From Mantis religiosa (lineage: Eukaryota > Arthropoda > Insecta > Mantodea > Mantidae), in the NCBI GenBank assembly GCA_030765055.1, contig CM060947.1, positions 97,168,936 through 97,232,935 of the forward strand: a DNA stretch of 64,000 bases, written 5' to 3'. Both the position numbers and the translations under genes were made by a program. This document shows, piece by piece, positions 20,588 to 32,907 of the stretch. Under the pieces are notes generated by a model. It was not told the origin of the DNA. It made no database searches and saw only the letters and a program-made list of their open reading frames with translations. Every line of letters starts with the position of its first letter. The first letter of the stretch is position 1.

Positions 20588-21920
20588 ATGAACTATTTCC
20601 CTAGCATCCCAATAGACAAACTTTTGATTCAACTTAAGAAATGGCTAACTTCTATTAACCTAGATGCCAATACAATAGAAGAATATTTGGCAATGACTGA
20701 TATATGTATACACCAAAAGTATTTTGTCTTTGATGGAAAGTATTACAAACAAATTTCAGGACTGGCTATGGGAAGCCCTCTATCACCATTTTTGGCCAAT
20801 TTATACATGAGCTTTTTCGAAAAACATATAACTAAAGCCTTTCCTCATATTTTTAAAACATGGTACTGATACGTAGATGACATCTTTGCAATAGTACACA
20901 ACAAACAGAAAGATGATGCTTTGAAACTTCTCAACCTTCAAGAACCCAGCATACAATTCACAGTAGAAACTGAAGAGGACTGTACTCTTACCTTTTTTGG
21001 ACCTTAAAATCATAAAAAACAATGAAAAACTGGAATTTAGTATTTATAGAAAAGCAACACACACAGATAATTACATCAAAGCAAATAGTTTCAACCCAAT
21101 TCCACACAAACATGCCACCATCAACAGTCTCACACACAGATTAGTAAATCTATCCCTCAGCCAGCAAGAATATCAAAAAGAACACCATTAAATCTTAGAA
21201 ACTGCAATTAAAAATGGATATGGATTAAGCCTTATAGATAAAAAAATAAAATCATTCAAACTTCTAAAAAGATTAAAACAGATCACAGCTCTTTCACCAA
21301 TGAAACAAGAAATTAGATTTGCTAAATTTGCTTACCACCCCTGGGCCACAAAAAGGTTCCAAAAAAACCTACTTCACAGTAATAATACTGATAAGATAAA
21401 ACCAGAAGAAAAGTCAGGCATTTACAAGTTTAAGTGCAAAGACTGTGAAAAAATTTACATAGGGAGAACAAAAAGAAATATAGGTACTAGAAAGAAAGAA
21501 CATTTTAGACACTTAAGATACAAAAATATGGATAAGTCCGCAATAGCAGCTCATTTCTGGTCTGAAAATCATGAAATTGAAGATAGCACTAAATTACTAA
21601 ACATAGTGAACTCGTCATATGGGAGAGAATATACATAGAAAAACATAAAAACCAACTAATGAACTTCGAAAACCCGCCAGAAGACAACCCCACATTAAAA
21701 TTCATCACAAAATCAACAGATGGCGGCAGCAACTCCAGAACTACCCACACCACTGGATCAAGCTTTAGTCGCATTAGAGCCGATGATGCGAATGATAGTT
21801 TGCGAAACATGTCCTCAATATAGGTACATAAGTGAAGCTGATGTGTAATAAATACGACACATCTATAATTTTATAATTATTTCGCTTCACTGTGGTGTTC
21901 CAATACAGTTAAATTTCGAT
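20588..21920 (+). mobile_element. Penelope-like element, nearly complete C-terminal two thirds
   Basis: Plus strand: WLTSINLDANTIEEYL, YYKQISGLAMGSPLSPFLAN, a stop where the conserved Arg of RYVDD should be, YVDDIFAIVHNKQ, FGPLKIIKN after a frameshift, AKFAYHPWATKRFQKNL, SGIYKFKCKDCEKIYIGRTK, then KEHFRHLRYKNMDKSAIAAH. The conserved cysteine pair between GIY and YIG is present. A hammerhead-like fold lies at 21777-21816. The terminus CCAATACAGTTAAATTTC at about 21898-21915 recurs at 13730 and 53550. Confidence 0.85.
21777..21816 (+). ncRNA. Hammerhead-like ribozyme motif of PLE terminus
   Basis: GAG (21777-21779), core CCGAUGA (the second core base is C, not U), extra U, stem II GCGAA / UUUGC around UGAUAG, GAAA (21804-21807), stem III C-AU-G, U, cleavage C21813, CUC (21814-21816). 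The same CCGAUGA variant appears at 51710-51750. Confidence 0.5.
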
Positions 21921-22019
21921 ATATTTCTGCTCTTTTTTCACACACTTCTACTTACAACTTTCATTTTTAATGAATTAGTATGTTGTGAACATTGTTTAAG
22001 ATTCTGCAGAAAAATAACA

Positions 22020-22450
22020 TGTGCCAATTTTTCAATGCTCCTCCTTAATATCTGTTCTCCATTTTACTTTTCTACCTTATAATTTTATAATTCCAATTCC
22101 CCTTAAATCTTTTATTATCTAACCATCTTGTTGTTGGCCTTACCATTTTCTTCTATCATACAACAATCCAATATTCTTTTTGGAATTCTGTCAATTGCTC
22201 CAGTCATTTTATTGTTTGTGCTTTGTATACCTCACAAAGTCTTGCTTATCTATTAGTTCTTTTAGCTCAGTTATCTTATTGTCCTTTCCCTTTATGCTTT
22301 ACTTTTCAAAGATTCTTCTCAGTATTTTCTTCAAATATTTGTAGTATTTCCTCATCTGTGTTGTTCAGATTCCATATTGGTGCACCATATGTTATTATTG
22401 GTCTTATTAATGTCTTTTAAAATGTTTATGTTTCTCTACAAATTAATTTA
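22020..22450 (-). mobile_element. LINE RT C-terminal fragment
   Basis: Across frame breaks the minus strand reads KTLIRPIITYGAPIWNLN, then EEILQIFEE, resembling the region after the RT fingers in many LINEs (IRPxxxYGxxxW...FExxxLR). The remainder is strongly decayed. Confidence 0.5.
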
Positions 22451-22454
22451 GTTT

Positions 22455-23286
22455 TTAATAATTATAAGTTGTCATAAGCTGCATTCCCACTTAGAATTGT
22501 TTCTTATATGCACTAATTTAAATTATTATTTTTTATAAGTGCAAATGGGTATTTAAACTGTGGTAGCCCTTCAAATGTTTTCTTTCCAACTATTATAACA
22601 TCCTGCTAATTTCTTTTACCTATTTATGTTCTCTCTGGTATACTTTGACTATGATAAGATACTCATACTCATCTTAACCCAAACCAGATCTTCTGTGTTT
22701 ACCAATTCCCTGAAGGATTAAATGAAGAGAAGGAAGTGCAGGAGGCTATAGGCTGCAGGTAGACAACCACAGAAATCTGCAAAAGTCCTTTAGCTTGAAG
22801 ACTTGGTCATACCATTGGGCTGCTAAAAGGAGGCTCCCTCTGGAGGACTTGGAGAGAATTCGACCCACCTTAGGTGGTTCAAAGAAGGATAATTTTTGGC
22901 AATATCGAGGTCAGCTTCCCAATAAGCAAGCATCTTTCCATCTGAAATTGATTGATACTATACAGCTTCGAAGCCCACCTGAAACATGAAAGGGAAAATG
23001 ATACGAAGGGGAATGAGAGGAAAGGAAATTCATGGTAAAAGAGGAACCAGCCCAACATTTCCTACCAACCCAGGGAAACACAAAAAAAAAAACATGATTA
23101 CAATTACTATGCCAAGGGGAATCAAACCCAGGACCTCACAAATCTGAACCTCACATGATACTTGGAACTATCATGGTTGATGCATGTCTTCATCCTTTTA
23201 TGTTACTATGAAAGAGAGTTAACTGCTTAAAGTCTATATGTCATTGCCAAAATTGTGTACAAGCAAGCAAGCTTATAAAAAATTAC
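22455..23286. other. Unassigned, with tRNA-like SINE trace near 23100-23145
   Basis: At 23110-23145 the minus strand reads GAGGTCCTGGGTTTGATTCC, a B-box-like T-arm. The upstream 22780-23090 could be the body of that SINE but has no second copy in the window to compare. Confidence 0.35.
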
Positions 23287-23379
23287 CTGTAAAGAGAGCA
23301 AGCCATCTGACAGAACCACATTTGATTGATTTGTATTCATACTCTGGGCCTCAGCTGTGATCTCTTTCAAAGATTCTTG
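23287..23379 (-). CDS. Exon-like segment of an unidentified minus-strand gene
   Basis: Minus strand: GATGTAG then 93 open nucleotides reading QESLKEITAEAQSMNTNQSN and VVLSDGLLSLQ, then CAG|GTAATT as donor. An earlier acceptor (TTTTCAG near 23421) would extend the exon, but then the TAG falls in frame, so either the shorter exon is used or the exon is a pseudogene. I do not recognise the protein. Confidence 0.35.
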
Positions 23380-23840
23380 CTACATCAGATATAATTCATT
23401 AGGACATAATGGTGATGGCTGAAAATTTAAAGATGTTTATTAGTTTAGCTAATATTATTACATTAAATGAACCATCTTTCCTTGGCTAAAATTATTTTAA
23501 AAAATGATCAATTTCAGAGACAAAGTTACGTATATGTTATTGAAATAATTTTATGTTTTGAATATATCTTCTACATATCACCCTCATATCTAACAACAAA
23601 TTCAGTTATTTGTAAAAAACTGCAGCTACTGACAGTGATGCAATCCAAGTATTATGAATAAATACAACATTAAGCAACACACTTTGCTTAATAGCTTAGT
23701 CACTTGATTAAGTGTATTGGTTAGGGTTGTCTTTATTCATAATAAATGCAATATTAACATTTAAACAAATACTTCTGAAAGAAAGTTTAGAACTTTGTTA
23801 GATTTTATGTTCATATTATGAACAAATACACAGTAAAATA

Positions 23841-24184
23841 GTCCTGCGCCGTGGTGTAGCGGGCTAAGGCAGCATGCCTTGGTTCCTGGCCACGGAAAGC
23901 GGCCTGGGTTCGATCCCACCCATGGGGTGCGGATTTTAGGTCCTGGGTATAGGACCGGTGCCCACTCAGCATCGTGAGGAAAGCGAGGAGCTTATGCTAG
24001 GTAAGCGGCCCTGGTCACGGAAACCAGTATTCCAGCTGGGGGATGCAGAGAAGCTGACCACATCCCCTCCCTGTATCGGTTGGATGATCGTCCATCTCTG
24101 TCGTGCATAAGTCGGCATGAGGCCGGCAGCCGGGTTGGTAGGCCTTGGCCCTCTAAGGGCTGTCGTGCCATGGGTTATTATATT
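23841..24184 (+). repeat. Full-length tRNA-derived SINE with 13-bp target-site duplication
   Basis: Flanked by ACACAGTAAAATA at 23828-23840 and 24185-24197. The head GCGCCGTGGTGTAGCGGGCT has an A box, and GGGTTCGATCCCACCC a B box. The 5' third folds like a tRNA with an extra arm. The roughly 270-nt body ends CATGGGTTATTATATT. The perfect duplication and intact promoter boxes indicate a recent insertion. It is the only copy here. Confidence 0.85.
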
Positions 24185-24199
24185 ACACAGTAAAATAAA

Positions 24200-24840
24200 A
24201 TGAAATATTGGTGCAACAATAAAGCATAAACAGACCGGAAAGCCAGCAACAATTTTCTATTTTTGAAAATCCACATGTCAGTCTACAGCTGATGTTATCC
24301 AATGATGGAGTGACATTGGTGCAATGGAATATCAGATCACACAAACAGTACCTAAACCAGCAGGCCAAGCAGGACAGGAAGTGTTTGATTCAGCAGTGGA
24401 ACATTATCTTATTTATTGTGTATGACAGTATGATAACTCATGTAAAAATGCTTTATGACAACTGGAATCAGGTAGCTAGGTAACCTTTAGGCTTTAAACA
24501 TTAATGACATACAAATCTTATATTTGATTTATAATTACCACCCAGCATGAATTTTTAGGCATAGCATCTACTAAGTGATTATGACTATATAAGGTCTCCT
24601 GATTTCAGAAATTTCACTGGTTTTCCTATACCACATCTAGTTTTCATGCTAATTATGATTTACTGTCTTAAAATACATTACTGTGGCTCGATGATGTTTT
24701 GCAATAACATGGAATTGGCTGTTGTTAGTGTTGTTAGCTTTGCTTTGTTGTTCTTGTGCATGTCTAGTCCAGTGACAATCAGTTACTTTGTGAATGTGAT
24801 AAATGTCTCACCTGCTGTTTATATTTTGTTCTGCTGTGAA
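24200..24840. other. No gene recognised
   Basis: Ordinary AT-rich sequence before the cysteine-rich pseudogene. Confidence 0.3.
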
Positions 24841-25423
24841 AATGGTGACTGTGTCAGGAATTAGAAGATGTGTAAATAAGCCATACTCATTCTGTTATTT
24901 GTGTGACTGCTACATAATGAAGGAGCAGAGGCAGCCAATAACTGCACTGGTGAAACGTTTATACTACGCATATTTTAAAGTAAAATTAGGAGACCAGGAC
25001 AAGGTAGGGGCTCCCCACATAATTTGTAAAACATGCCTCAAAAACCTAAAACAGTGGAGCCAAGGGAAACATAAGGCCCTTCCATTAGGTATAGGGATGG
25101 TCTGATGTGAACTTCAGGACCATTGCAGTGATTGCTATTTCTGCATGTGTAATGTGGCTGAATTTAATAAGGAAAACAAGGACAGTATTGTGTACCTGAA
25201 TTTAAAGTCGGCGATGAGACTCATTCCTCATTGACCAGAAATTCCAAAACCTTCACCTCTTAGCAGTTTCTGATTCTGGAGCTTCCTCAGATTTTGTTGA
25301 CAAGTAAATTTATATAGATTTTTCAACAGCAATAGAAATAGCAATTTCAGAATGGTTTAACCAGTCGGATTTGAGTTATCTGATACAACACCTCACCCTC
25401 CCAAAGGAAAAGACTGAGCTGCT

Positions 25424-25614
25424 AGCCCCCCTTGGTAGCATAGGTGTTAGCATGTCTGCCTCACGTTCAGGAGGTCCCGAGTTCAAAACTCGATCAGAGT
25501 GAGTTACCTGGATAAGGTTTTTCTGGGGTTTTCCCTTATCCTAAAAGACGAATGTCGAGTAACTCTAAGCTCTATGAACCCTGGGCTCATTTGAGCCTCT
25601 TTTCACCCATTCCA
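25424..25614 (+). repeat. SINE-V copy, 3'-truncated
   Basis: A box CTTGGTAGCATAGGTGTTAG, loop-like GCCTCACG, B box AGTTCAAAACTC, body TTTTCCCTTATCC. Flanked by imperfect repeats AAAAGACTGAGCTGCT and AAAAACCGAGCTGCT, the target-site duplication inside the cysteine-rich relic. Confidence 0.8.
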
Positions 25615-26002
25615 TTCAAAAACCGAGCTGCTGCTAGGTTCACAATTGAAAGAAAAAAAATCTTTTTGCCCTTGGAATTACCTTTTCTTGGTACAGACAC
25701 AGAGATAAGGAGTTGAAGTATTTCAAGATGAAAGATTATCTGACCTTCCGTTGTGACATTCCAGAACTGATACAACAGCTGGGGTGACTACCAATTAGAA
25801 GATTGAGACTATTTGTGAATTCCTCTAAAAGGTTCTTGAAGGCTGTACTACTTCATAATGGAAACATTCTAGCTTTAATATCTGTGGGACATTCCATTTC
25901 ACTGAAGGAAAATTATCTCACAATGCAAATTGCCTTGGACAAAATCAAGTATCCTGAGCACAAGTGGAATGTGTATAATGACTTGAAGGTGTGTAATTCT
26001 TT

Positions 26003-26240
26003 TTTTTTGTAATTTACATCCCCCAAGTTAAGTCATATCGGACGATGAATGGAATGGGTGAAATGATGTTGCTCAAATGAGACCAGGGTCCATAGAGCGT
26101 AGAGTTACCCGACATTCGGCTTTCAGGATAAGGGAAAACCCCGGAAAAAACCTTATCCAGGTAACTTACCCAGACCGAGATTCAAACTCAGGACCTCTTG
26201 AACGTGAGGCAGACATGCTGCCACCATGCTACTGAGGTGA
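26003..26240 (-). repeat. SINE-V copy
   Basis: Full consensus length on the minus strand, from GCTCACCTCAGTAGCATGG to the tail GACTTAACTTGGGGGATG. Flanked by GAAGGTGTGTAATTCT and GAAAGGTGTGTAGTATTCT, an imperfect duplication of the host coding sequence. Confidence 0.85.
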
Positions 26241-26639
26241 GCTGAAAGGTGTGTAGTATTCTATTAGGACTACAAGCAGGCTACACTAAATTTCTTTGTC
26301 ATTTATGCGAATGGGATAGCAGAGCTAAGGACAAGCACTGGTTTACACCTACCTGGCCCAAGAGACTAGTTTGACATTGGAGATAAAGAAATGTTATAAA
26401 TGCTGCCTTAGTTGATCCACAAAGTTATTTTGCCATAGTTGATCCACAAAGTCATTTTGCCACTGCTACACACGAAAATGGGAATCATGAAGCAGTTTAA
26501 GGCCTTGGACAAAAGCAGCCCCTGTTTTCAGGATATTGCAAGCATGTTTCTACATTTATCAGATGCAAAAATCAAGGAAGGCATATTTGATGGGCCACAA
26601 ATTAGAAAGCTGCCTGAAAGACACAAACTTTGACACCTA

Positions 26640-27356
26640 GGACTATTCACACTAAAGGTGACTACAATTTTTTCCTGTAATAACGTCTTTTGGTGTTGTT
26701 TTATGTATACATTGCCTTCTTCATGAATTCTATGGTCACATTTAATTGCTATAGCTCAGAAATCATTAACTTGGGCATCAGCAATATGTGAACCAAGAGA
26801 ATCTGGTTTGATTCAAGGTATTGGCACTTATACGGATGAAACTTGTGTTTATTTGGCCCCCTATCACAAAAAATAGTGGAACAGACATGTCGTGGACTGT
26901 TCACAAAACATCACTATATTTTCTCTATGATATTTTTCAAACTTATCTTAATTTATTCAGTACTTTTTATTTCTATATCTCTTTTTTGGGAGTACCTATT
27001 GCAAGAAAACCTGATGTGATACATAGAAATAAATACAAATAAGGATTTGTATTTGGTGACCCAAAATTAGTTAAGACCACATGTCACATCTCTTGCTACA
27101 AGAAAAAGGTTTTTAAATGCTGGATAGTTTTAATATTATTAGTGCCCGGATCGGAATGCAAATATTCTTTTTTTTTTTTTTTCTTAATATGTATATACCT
27201 AAAACAACATTCAACCTCCTGATCTAGGTCCAAGAAGAGTTCCTGCAAAATTTTATTTCACATAAAAATACATATTTTGCAAAGATGATGAATAACTATT
27301 TTTTACATTTGGCTCAAATTTATATATTTTAGAGTTTCCTTATATTGTTAAATAAA
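26640..27356. other. No gene recognised
   Basis: AT-rich. A poly-T run near 27170. It may contain the eroded C-terminus of the cysteine-rich relic. Confidence 0.3.
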
Positions 27357-27358
27357 TA

Positions 27359-29231
27359 AAGGGCAAATCACCTAAAACTAGCACTGCCAATATTTTCGAA
27401 ATGGAAGTTGATATTGATGTGCAGTTTTCACAGCATTGTTTCGTAGTTAGGGGCTCATAGTTTTACCCTATAAATAATTTTAATAATACTTAGAAGGTGT
27501 ATTTTTGAAGCAACATACACTTTTTTAAATGGAACAATGAAAAAATCAAACGTATGGTACATTAGAATGTTAATGGTATTTTCCGCAGAATTCTAGTGCC
27601 AATAGTTAATGATATCTTATTTTGAAGTTTTTACACATCAACACTTGTACTACCTGTGGTAGAGCAAATTAGAGAAAAACAAATGAGTGTGCACTGCCTC
27701 TGTGGTTCCTGGCAAGAAAAGAGAAATCTGACCTTCAAAGTTTGTGTTCAAAATGATCACCTGCAGCTTCAATACAAGCTTCCAGTTTTTTGTGGTAAGA
27801 CTGCTGCACATGTCCTAGCCTTTCAGTGGAAATTTCAGAGCTGGCAGCAATAATACGTTGTTTCATATCATCTGGTGCAGTTGGATATCCCTGTAGATAG
27901 TGTCTTTCAGTTTTCCTCAAAGAAAAAAGTCTAATGGAGTCAAATCCGGTAAACATGCCACCCAAGGTACAAGTCCCCTTTGTCCAATCCATTCATTTGA
28001 AAACAATCTGTGAAAACCAGCTGCAGTAATTCATGCACTATGAGCTGGACAGCCATCATACTAGAACCATAGGTTTCTCCTAGTCTGCAGAGGAACATCT
28101 TCTAGCATCTGTGGAAGATATGTTAGGAGGCCGAGATACTTGTGCAAGTTTAGTGTTCCTTCTATGAAAAAAAGGCCTATGAGCTGATGGTTCACTATTC
28201 CACACCATACGTTTAAACTCCATGGGCACTGACGTTCCATCTGTCAAAGCCAAAGATGATTGTCAACAGATCCATAGTGCACGTTTCTGCAGTTCACCTG
28301 GCCATAACTAGTAAATGTTACTTCATCACTAAATACAATACATGATAAATCTGGAGCATCATTTCTTAATGCCCATGTACAAAAGTTAACAAAATTCTCA
28401 AAATCATTTCCATACAGCTATTGATGGAGAGAGAAGTGACAGGAATGGAACCTATATCAATCGAGAATGCGGAGTACTCTTAACTGACTCATTCCACTTC
28501 CACGTGTGATTGTCCGGAAACTAATTTGTGGACCTACTGCAGCCAAAAATTAATTTCTCCTTAACATCTCCAGTCACCTGTTTGTTTCTGATACATTTTC
28601 TTGGTGTTACACTATTACTTTCATATAACTGGTTGGAGAGGTTGATGAATAATTGTCGAGATGGTTGATGTCTATCAGGATATCTTTCCGTATACACCAT
28701 ACAAGAACAAACTGCATTCTTTCTACACTCTCCGTACACAATGAGCATGTCTAATTTTTCTGCATTGGTATATGAATATGAATATTCCAACTTCATTCAC
28801 AACCTACTGCTTGAACTATCATGAACTGACTAGAACATCACAATGCACAAATGAACCGCAAAAACATGTAAACAAACCATAACAACATCGCATCTAATGA
28901 CTAAGCTGGTTGAATGGAACACATAATTATCGATGTGTAAAAGTTTCAAAATAAGATATATCTCATAAACTAGTTGAACTACAATCCTGCGGAAAACACC
29001 ATCAACATTCTAATTTACCTACTTTTAATTTTTGTTGTTTCTGTAATTAGGCATTGTTCTATTTAAAAAGTGTATGTTTGCTCCAAAAATACACCTTTGA
29101 AGTGTTATTAAAATCTATTTACAGGCTAATACTGCCAGGCCCTAACAACCAAACAATGCTGTGAACTGTACATCAATAGCACTTTCCATTTCGGAAATAT
29201 TGGCAATGCAAGTTTTGGGTGATTCACCCTG
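27359..29231 (-). mobile_element. Mariner-like transposon with ~190-bp terminal inverted repeats
   Basis: TA sits at both ends, and the two termini match as inverted repeats for about 190 nt (AGGGYRAATCACCYAAAACT, ...GCAYTGCCAATATTT inward). The minus strand codes for a DDE transposase: SDEVTFT (first Asp region), a Trp-rich NVWCGIVNHQLIG, YDGCPAHSA in place of the usual QDGAPxH (second Asp), WIGQRG, LPDLTPLDFFL (third acidic, D-type) and the C-terminus ERLGHVQQSYHKKLEACIEA, GDHFEH. Stops at several positions make it inactive. The ORF remnant 27735-27992 is its C-terminus. A relative with a similar transposase lies at 62140-62910. Confidence 0.85.
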
Positions 29232-29234
29232 TAT

Positions 29235-29600
29235 ATTCAATAATTTTTCTACAAGTACATATCTTTAGCTATTTCCTCATTCTATTTACAATATAAAACA
29301 TTAGCTCATAACTTGTCATAAGAATTCATTAATCGTGCCTCTTAATGTCTGCTGATTCAGTTGCATGTGCATGCAGGAAAATACAGTTTTGTATTACCCT
29401 GAGCTCAATATTGTTTCTACTCTGTTAGTTACATACAACTAGATCACATAAAAACAGTTGGGCATGTTAATTAGCTGTGTAAATTAAAAATGAAAAATTT
29501 GCGTCAGTACATACTAAAGTTTAAAAATGTTCTACCGCTGGTGTGAACACTTAGTGTGGAGCAATGTTTCCTTCTTCTACTTTCTCTATCCCTTATGCCT
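29235..29600. other. No gene recognised
   Basis: AT-rich flank of the mariner-like element. Confidence 0.3.
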
Positions 29601-29604
29601 TTAG

Positions 29605-29855
29605 GCGTCAGGTTTGGGAAGCAGAAACTCTGGATCAGATAGTACTCAGGATGGTGATCAGCTCAATGCCTGGCATGAGAGTGAAGAATAGGTAACAGAA
29701 TGAAGGTGAAATGAATGAAACAAAAGGTAATAATGGAGCAGTTGGTGGAATGAAGGCAGGGGAAATTGGAGATCCCAGAGAAAACCCAACACTGACCGTC
29801 TTGTCTACCACAAATCCCACATGTGGTCACCTTGATGAGAGTCAAGTGGATCAAT
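29605..29855 (-). repeat. Diverged SINE-D copy
   Basis: The body GGAGATCCCAGAGAAAACCC and the following CACAAATCCCACATGTGGTC align with the SINE-D copies at 8600 and 62472. The tRNA-like head is eroded (ACTTGACTCTCATCAAGGTG on the minus strand). Confidence 0.6.
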
Positions 29856-30045
29856 GTTCCCTAGTAGTAAATCATTAGTCAGAAATTAAGCATTTAGCAG
29901 CTGCACCATATGCTTTGTTGAGGCCAATTTCTTATAGAAGAATCAACCTCATCTCCTTCTTCTTCTTGGCATATCAAAAAATTCAATATTTATTCAGATG
30001 TGTGTGAAGTATTTATTTCAGTTGAAATTTCCCTTTATAACATAT

Positions 30046-30531
30046 TGTGACTTTGTGGGTTCGTGAAATGAAAAGTCCAATTACACCACTCAAAAATGTT
30101 CTTTATTTCCACCGACTTACAGTTAAACTCTTGCCAATTACACAGAATTACGTAATGCACACAATTACGATTCACCAGTTCGTCCGTTACAATTTCACTT
30201 GCACTCGTAATTACGTACAATATTCCGATGCTCTCACACAGTCTTCTCGTCGCACACTAGCACTGCATTCTTACACCAAGAACTGACTGACTCCTCACCT
30301 TGCACGACGTGTTGCTTATATAGGGTCCGCTTGCCGATCTAGAAGGTTCTCGATTAGATTGAATGTCCCGAGTTTCCAGAACCTTGGAGAAGGGTAAAGA
30401 GACGGCTCAGGGGCCCGACATCCCTCTCCTAACCATCCCTTCTTAACGCTATAAGACAAACGAGGGGGCGTGGCGAACGCCGAACCGTCTCCTGTCGCCC
30501 ACTCTATAGGTGTTCCGATGCTCGCGTGACA
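30046..30531 (-). mobile_element. Solo LTR related to the Gypsy LTR at 58625
   Basis: Begins TGTGACTTTGTGGGTTCGTG and ends CTCGCGTGACA. The LTR at 58625-59011 begins TGTGACTATGTGGATTCGTG and ends CTCGCGACA. On the minus strand there is a TATA box (CTATATAAGC near 30315) followed by an initiator-like AGTCAGTC, shared with the other LTR. A 5-bp target duplication is not evident. No internal region is attached, so this is a recombination product or a fragment. Confidence 0.75.
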
Positions 30532-30599
30532 CTATACAATCCTGAGCTCAGAGATTATCTTACTAAATATACCGATATAAATCCTCCAGATGAGTCAAC

Positions 30600-31080
30600 A
30601 CAATACAAAAATTATCTACCCACTGCTAAAAGAAAACAATAACTCACATGTAAAACAAAACAAAATCTGCGATCCCTTGATAAAACGATCAATGCCAGTG
30701 GTAGAAAAGTGGCAAATGTAATAATAGAAGTATTTAAAAATAACGAAAAGGTTTTTCAACAAAAATTCTTTGATTTCATGTAAAGAAATGCCAACTGCAA
30801 ATCATGTCACAGCAACTAGAGAATTTCATGAAACTTTGAAAACTTTGTGGCCAAATGGTGTTAAATATGACAATGCACTATTTCTGCTTACAGGTTCTGC
30901 AGCATATATGAAGAAAGCTTCCCAAGGTCTAAGTGTAGGTTTTCCAAATAGAAAAGAATATACTTCTGCAATTGAGATTATTCAGAATTTATTTTGTGGT
31001 GCTAATTTAAAATGTGTCTTGGTCTTGTGATTTTGATTTTTTGATTCATAAGACACTTAAAGAAATACAGTTTGTTGAAA
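30600..31080 (+). pseudogene. hAT-like transposase fragment (second copy)
   Basis: Plus-strand codons REFHETLKTLWPNGVKYDNA and LFLLTGSAAYMKKASQGLS correspond to the central part of the relic at 2220-3635 (NVLLFLTDTVPYMVKVPK). The preceding sequence also looks coding (KTKQNLRSLDKTINASG). About 100 codons remain. Confidence 0.5.
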
Positions 31081-31084
31081 ACCA

Positions 31085-32025
31085 ACTTTACTCTTATCTC
31101 AAAGTTCCAAAGTAGTTGTGAACAATAGCTACCAAACTCTCAGCAAAGTGGCTCATATTTTAGAGCACGTAAGTAAACTTGAAAATATGCATTAGCACAT
31201 AAAAAATAAATATATTACAGTTTTTAGCACATAAGATTGCTGGCCCTAATTACTTTATTTAGAATGGAAATTCTTTTTCTGCGCAATGGAGAGCTCAAAC
31301 TTACACTGTATAAGCATTTTCACTTTATTCTTTTGATTCATATTGGTAAAAACATCTTTTTTTTTTTTTTTTTTTTTTTTTGCTTTTACAGGCTTTCCGA
31401 AATTTTGAATGCTTCATTTAAATATCAAAGATAACCTATAAATAAAACATTCGTTGTAACTGCACAGAAACAGTGAAGCAGAATTTGCTGCAATAATTAG
31501 ACATCATGAAAGGTTGATCCTCATTGTTGTACAGGCTGTTTTGAACACAATGGTATGCAAAGAAAACCAGGAAATGTGTTTTGCAATGTTTAATGTTCTG
31601 TGCTTGTAAAGTGTATATAATACGTTTCCAACGCTGCGCTATTTCATCTTTCCATGCATTAAGTATATAATGTCGTATTTTTACATTTACAATAAATTAA
31701 TTTTAAATTCGCTTGTAATTACCCATTAAAATTCCTATCTTATGTTAATATGTTTTATCATCTCATCATTTACACTGCCCCTTCCCTTAGGCAACACAGA
31801 ATCGCTAGTTTTCGCTGTGTTGTCATATTTCACAATTCCGCAGTTGGCAACAGCTTGTATTCTTGACGTTCTTGCATACCAAGACTATACTGGTCGCCAA
31901 CCTAGAAAGTGATTGACATTTCGTGCGGTGAGAGAGGCGACGTTGCCGCTTATTGCTGCCACGTGGAGAGCGATAGGATTGCGCGTGCGAAATTGATTCA
32001 GTTGCGACTGCAATGGTATATCATG
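31085..32025. other. AT-rich sequence ending in a CpG-dense block
   Basis: A poly-T run lies at about 31358-31381. From about 31795 to 32020 the base composition shifts: many CpG, a CACGTG E-box near 31960, GCGCGTGCG near 31980. It could be a promoter or an LTR fragment. No frame supports a gene. Confidence 0.3.
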
Positions 32026-32026
32026 C

Positions 32027-32265
32027 TTGCCTCGGTAGCGTAGATGGTAGCATGTCTGCCTCACGTTCAAGAAGTCCCGAGTTCGAATCTCGGTCAGGGT
32101 GAGTTACCTTGATAAGTTTCTTTCCGGAGTTTTCCCTTATCCTTCAAGACGAATGTCGGGTAACTCTAAGCTCAATGGACCCTGGACTCATTTGAGCATC
32201 ATTTCACCCAATTCATTCACCGTCCGATATGACTTAACGTTGGAGGACGTAAATTAAAAAAAACA
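32027..32265 (+). repeat. SINE-V copy (best-preserved)
   Basis: Head CCTCGGTAGCGTAGATGG with A box, GCCTCACG loop (CAC, Val-like), B box AGTTCGAATCTCGG. The body is CTTATCCTTCAAGACGAATG and the tail GTCCGATATGACTTAACGTT followed by GGAGGACGTAAATT. An A-run and then the giant (TTA)n tract follow. Other copies: 25424, 26003 (-), 42017 (-), 49962, 61543. Confidence 0.85.
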
Positions 32266-32285
32266 TCATCATCGTCATCCTCAAC

Positions 32286-32907
<622 letters not shown>

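Larger units (their letters stand above)
24840..26636 (+). pseudogene. Multicopy cysteine-rich protein relic split by two SINEs
   Basis: The plus strand codes, with breaks, for KPYSFCYLCDCYIMKEQR, GDQDKVGAPHIICKTCLKNL and HCSDCYFCMCN (four CxxC pairs, probably zinc-binding), then a helical part (LRLFVNSSKRFLKAVLLHNG, ISLKENYL, KIKYPEHKWNVYNDLK) and GLQAGYTKFLCHLCEWDSRA. The order resembles a protein family of unknown function that is present in many copies in insect genome annotations, probably linked to a mobile element. SINE-V copies interrupt it at 25424-25614 and 26003-26240. Stops and shifts show it is not functional. Confidence 0.5.

Noticed and set aside
23841..24184. A functional tRNA gene at the SINE head
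   Set aside because: A and B boxes are present, but the cloverleaf is imperfect and the sequence continues as a 344-nt element with a target-site duplication.
32027..32100. A tRNA-Val gene
   Set aside because: The same head recurs at six loci with a common 3' body. The acceptor stem does not close.
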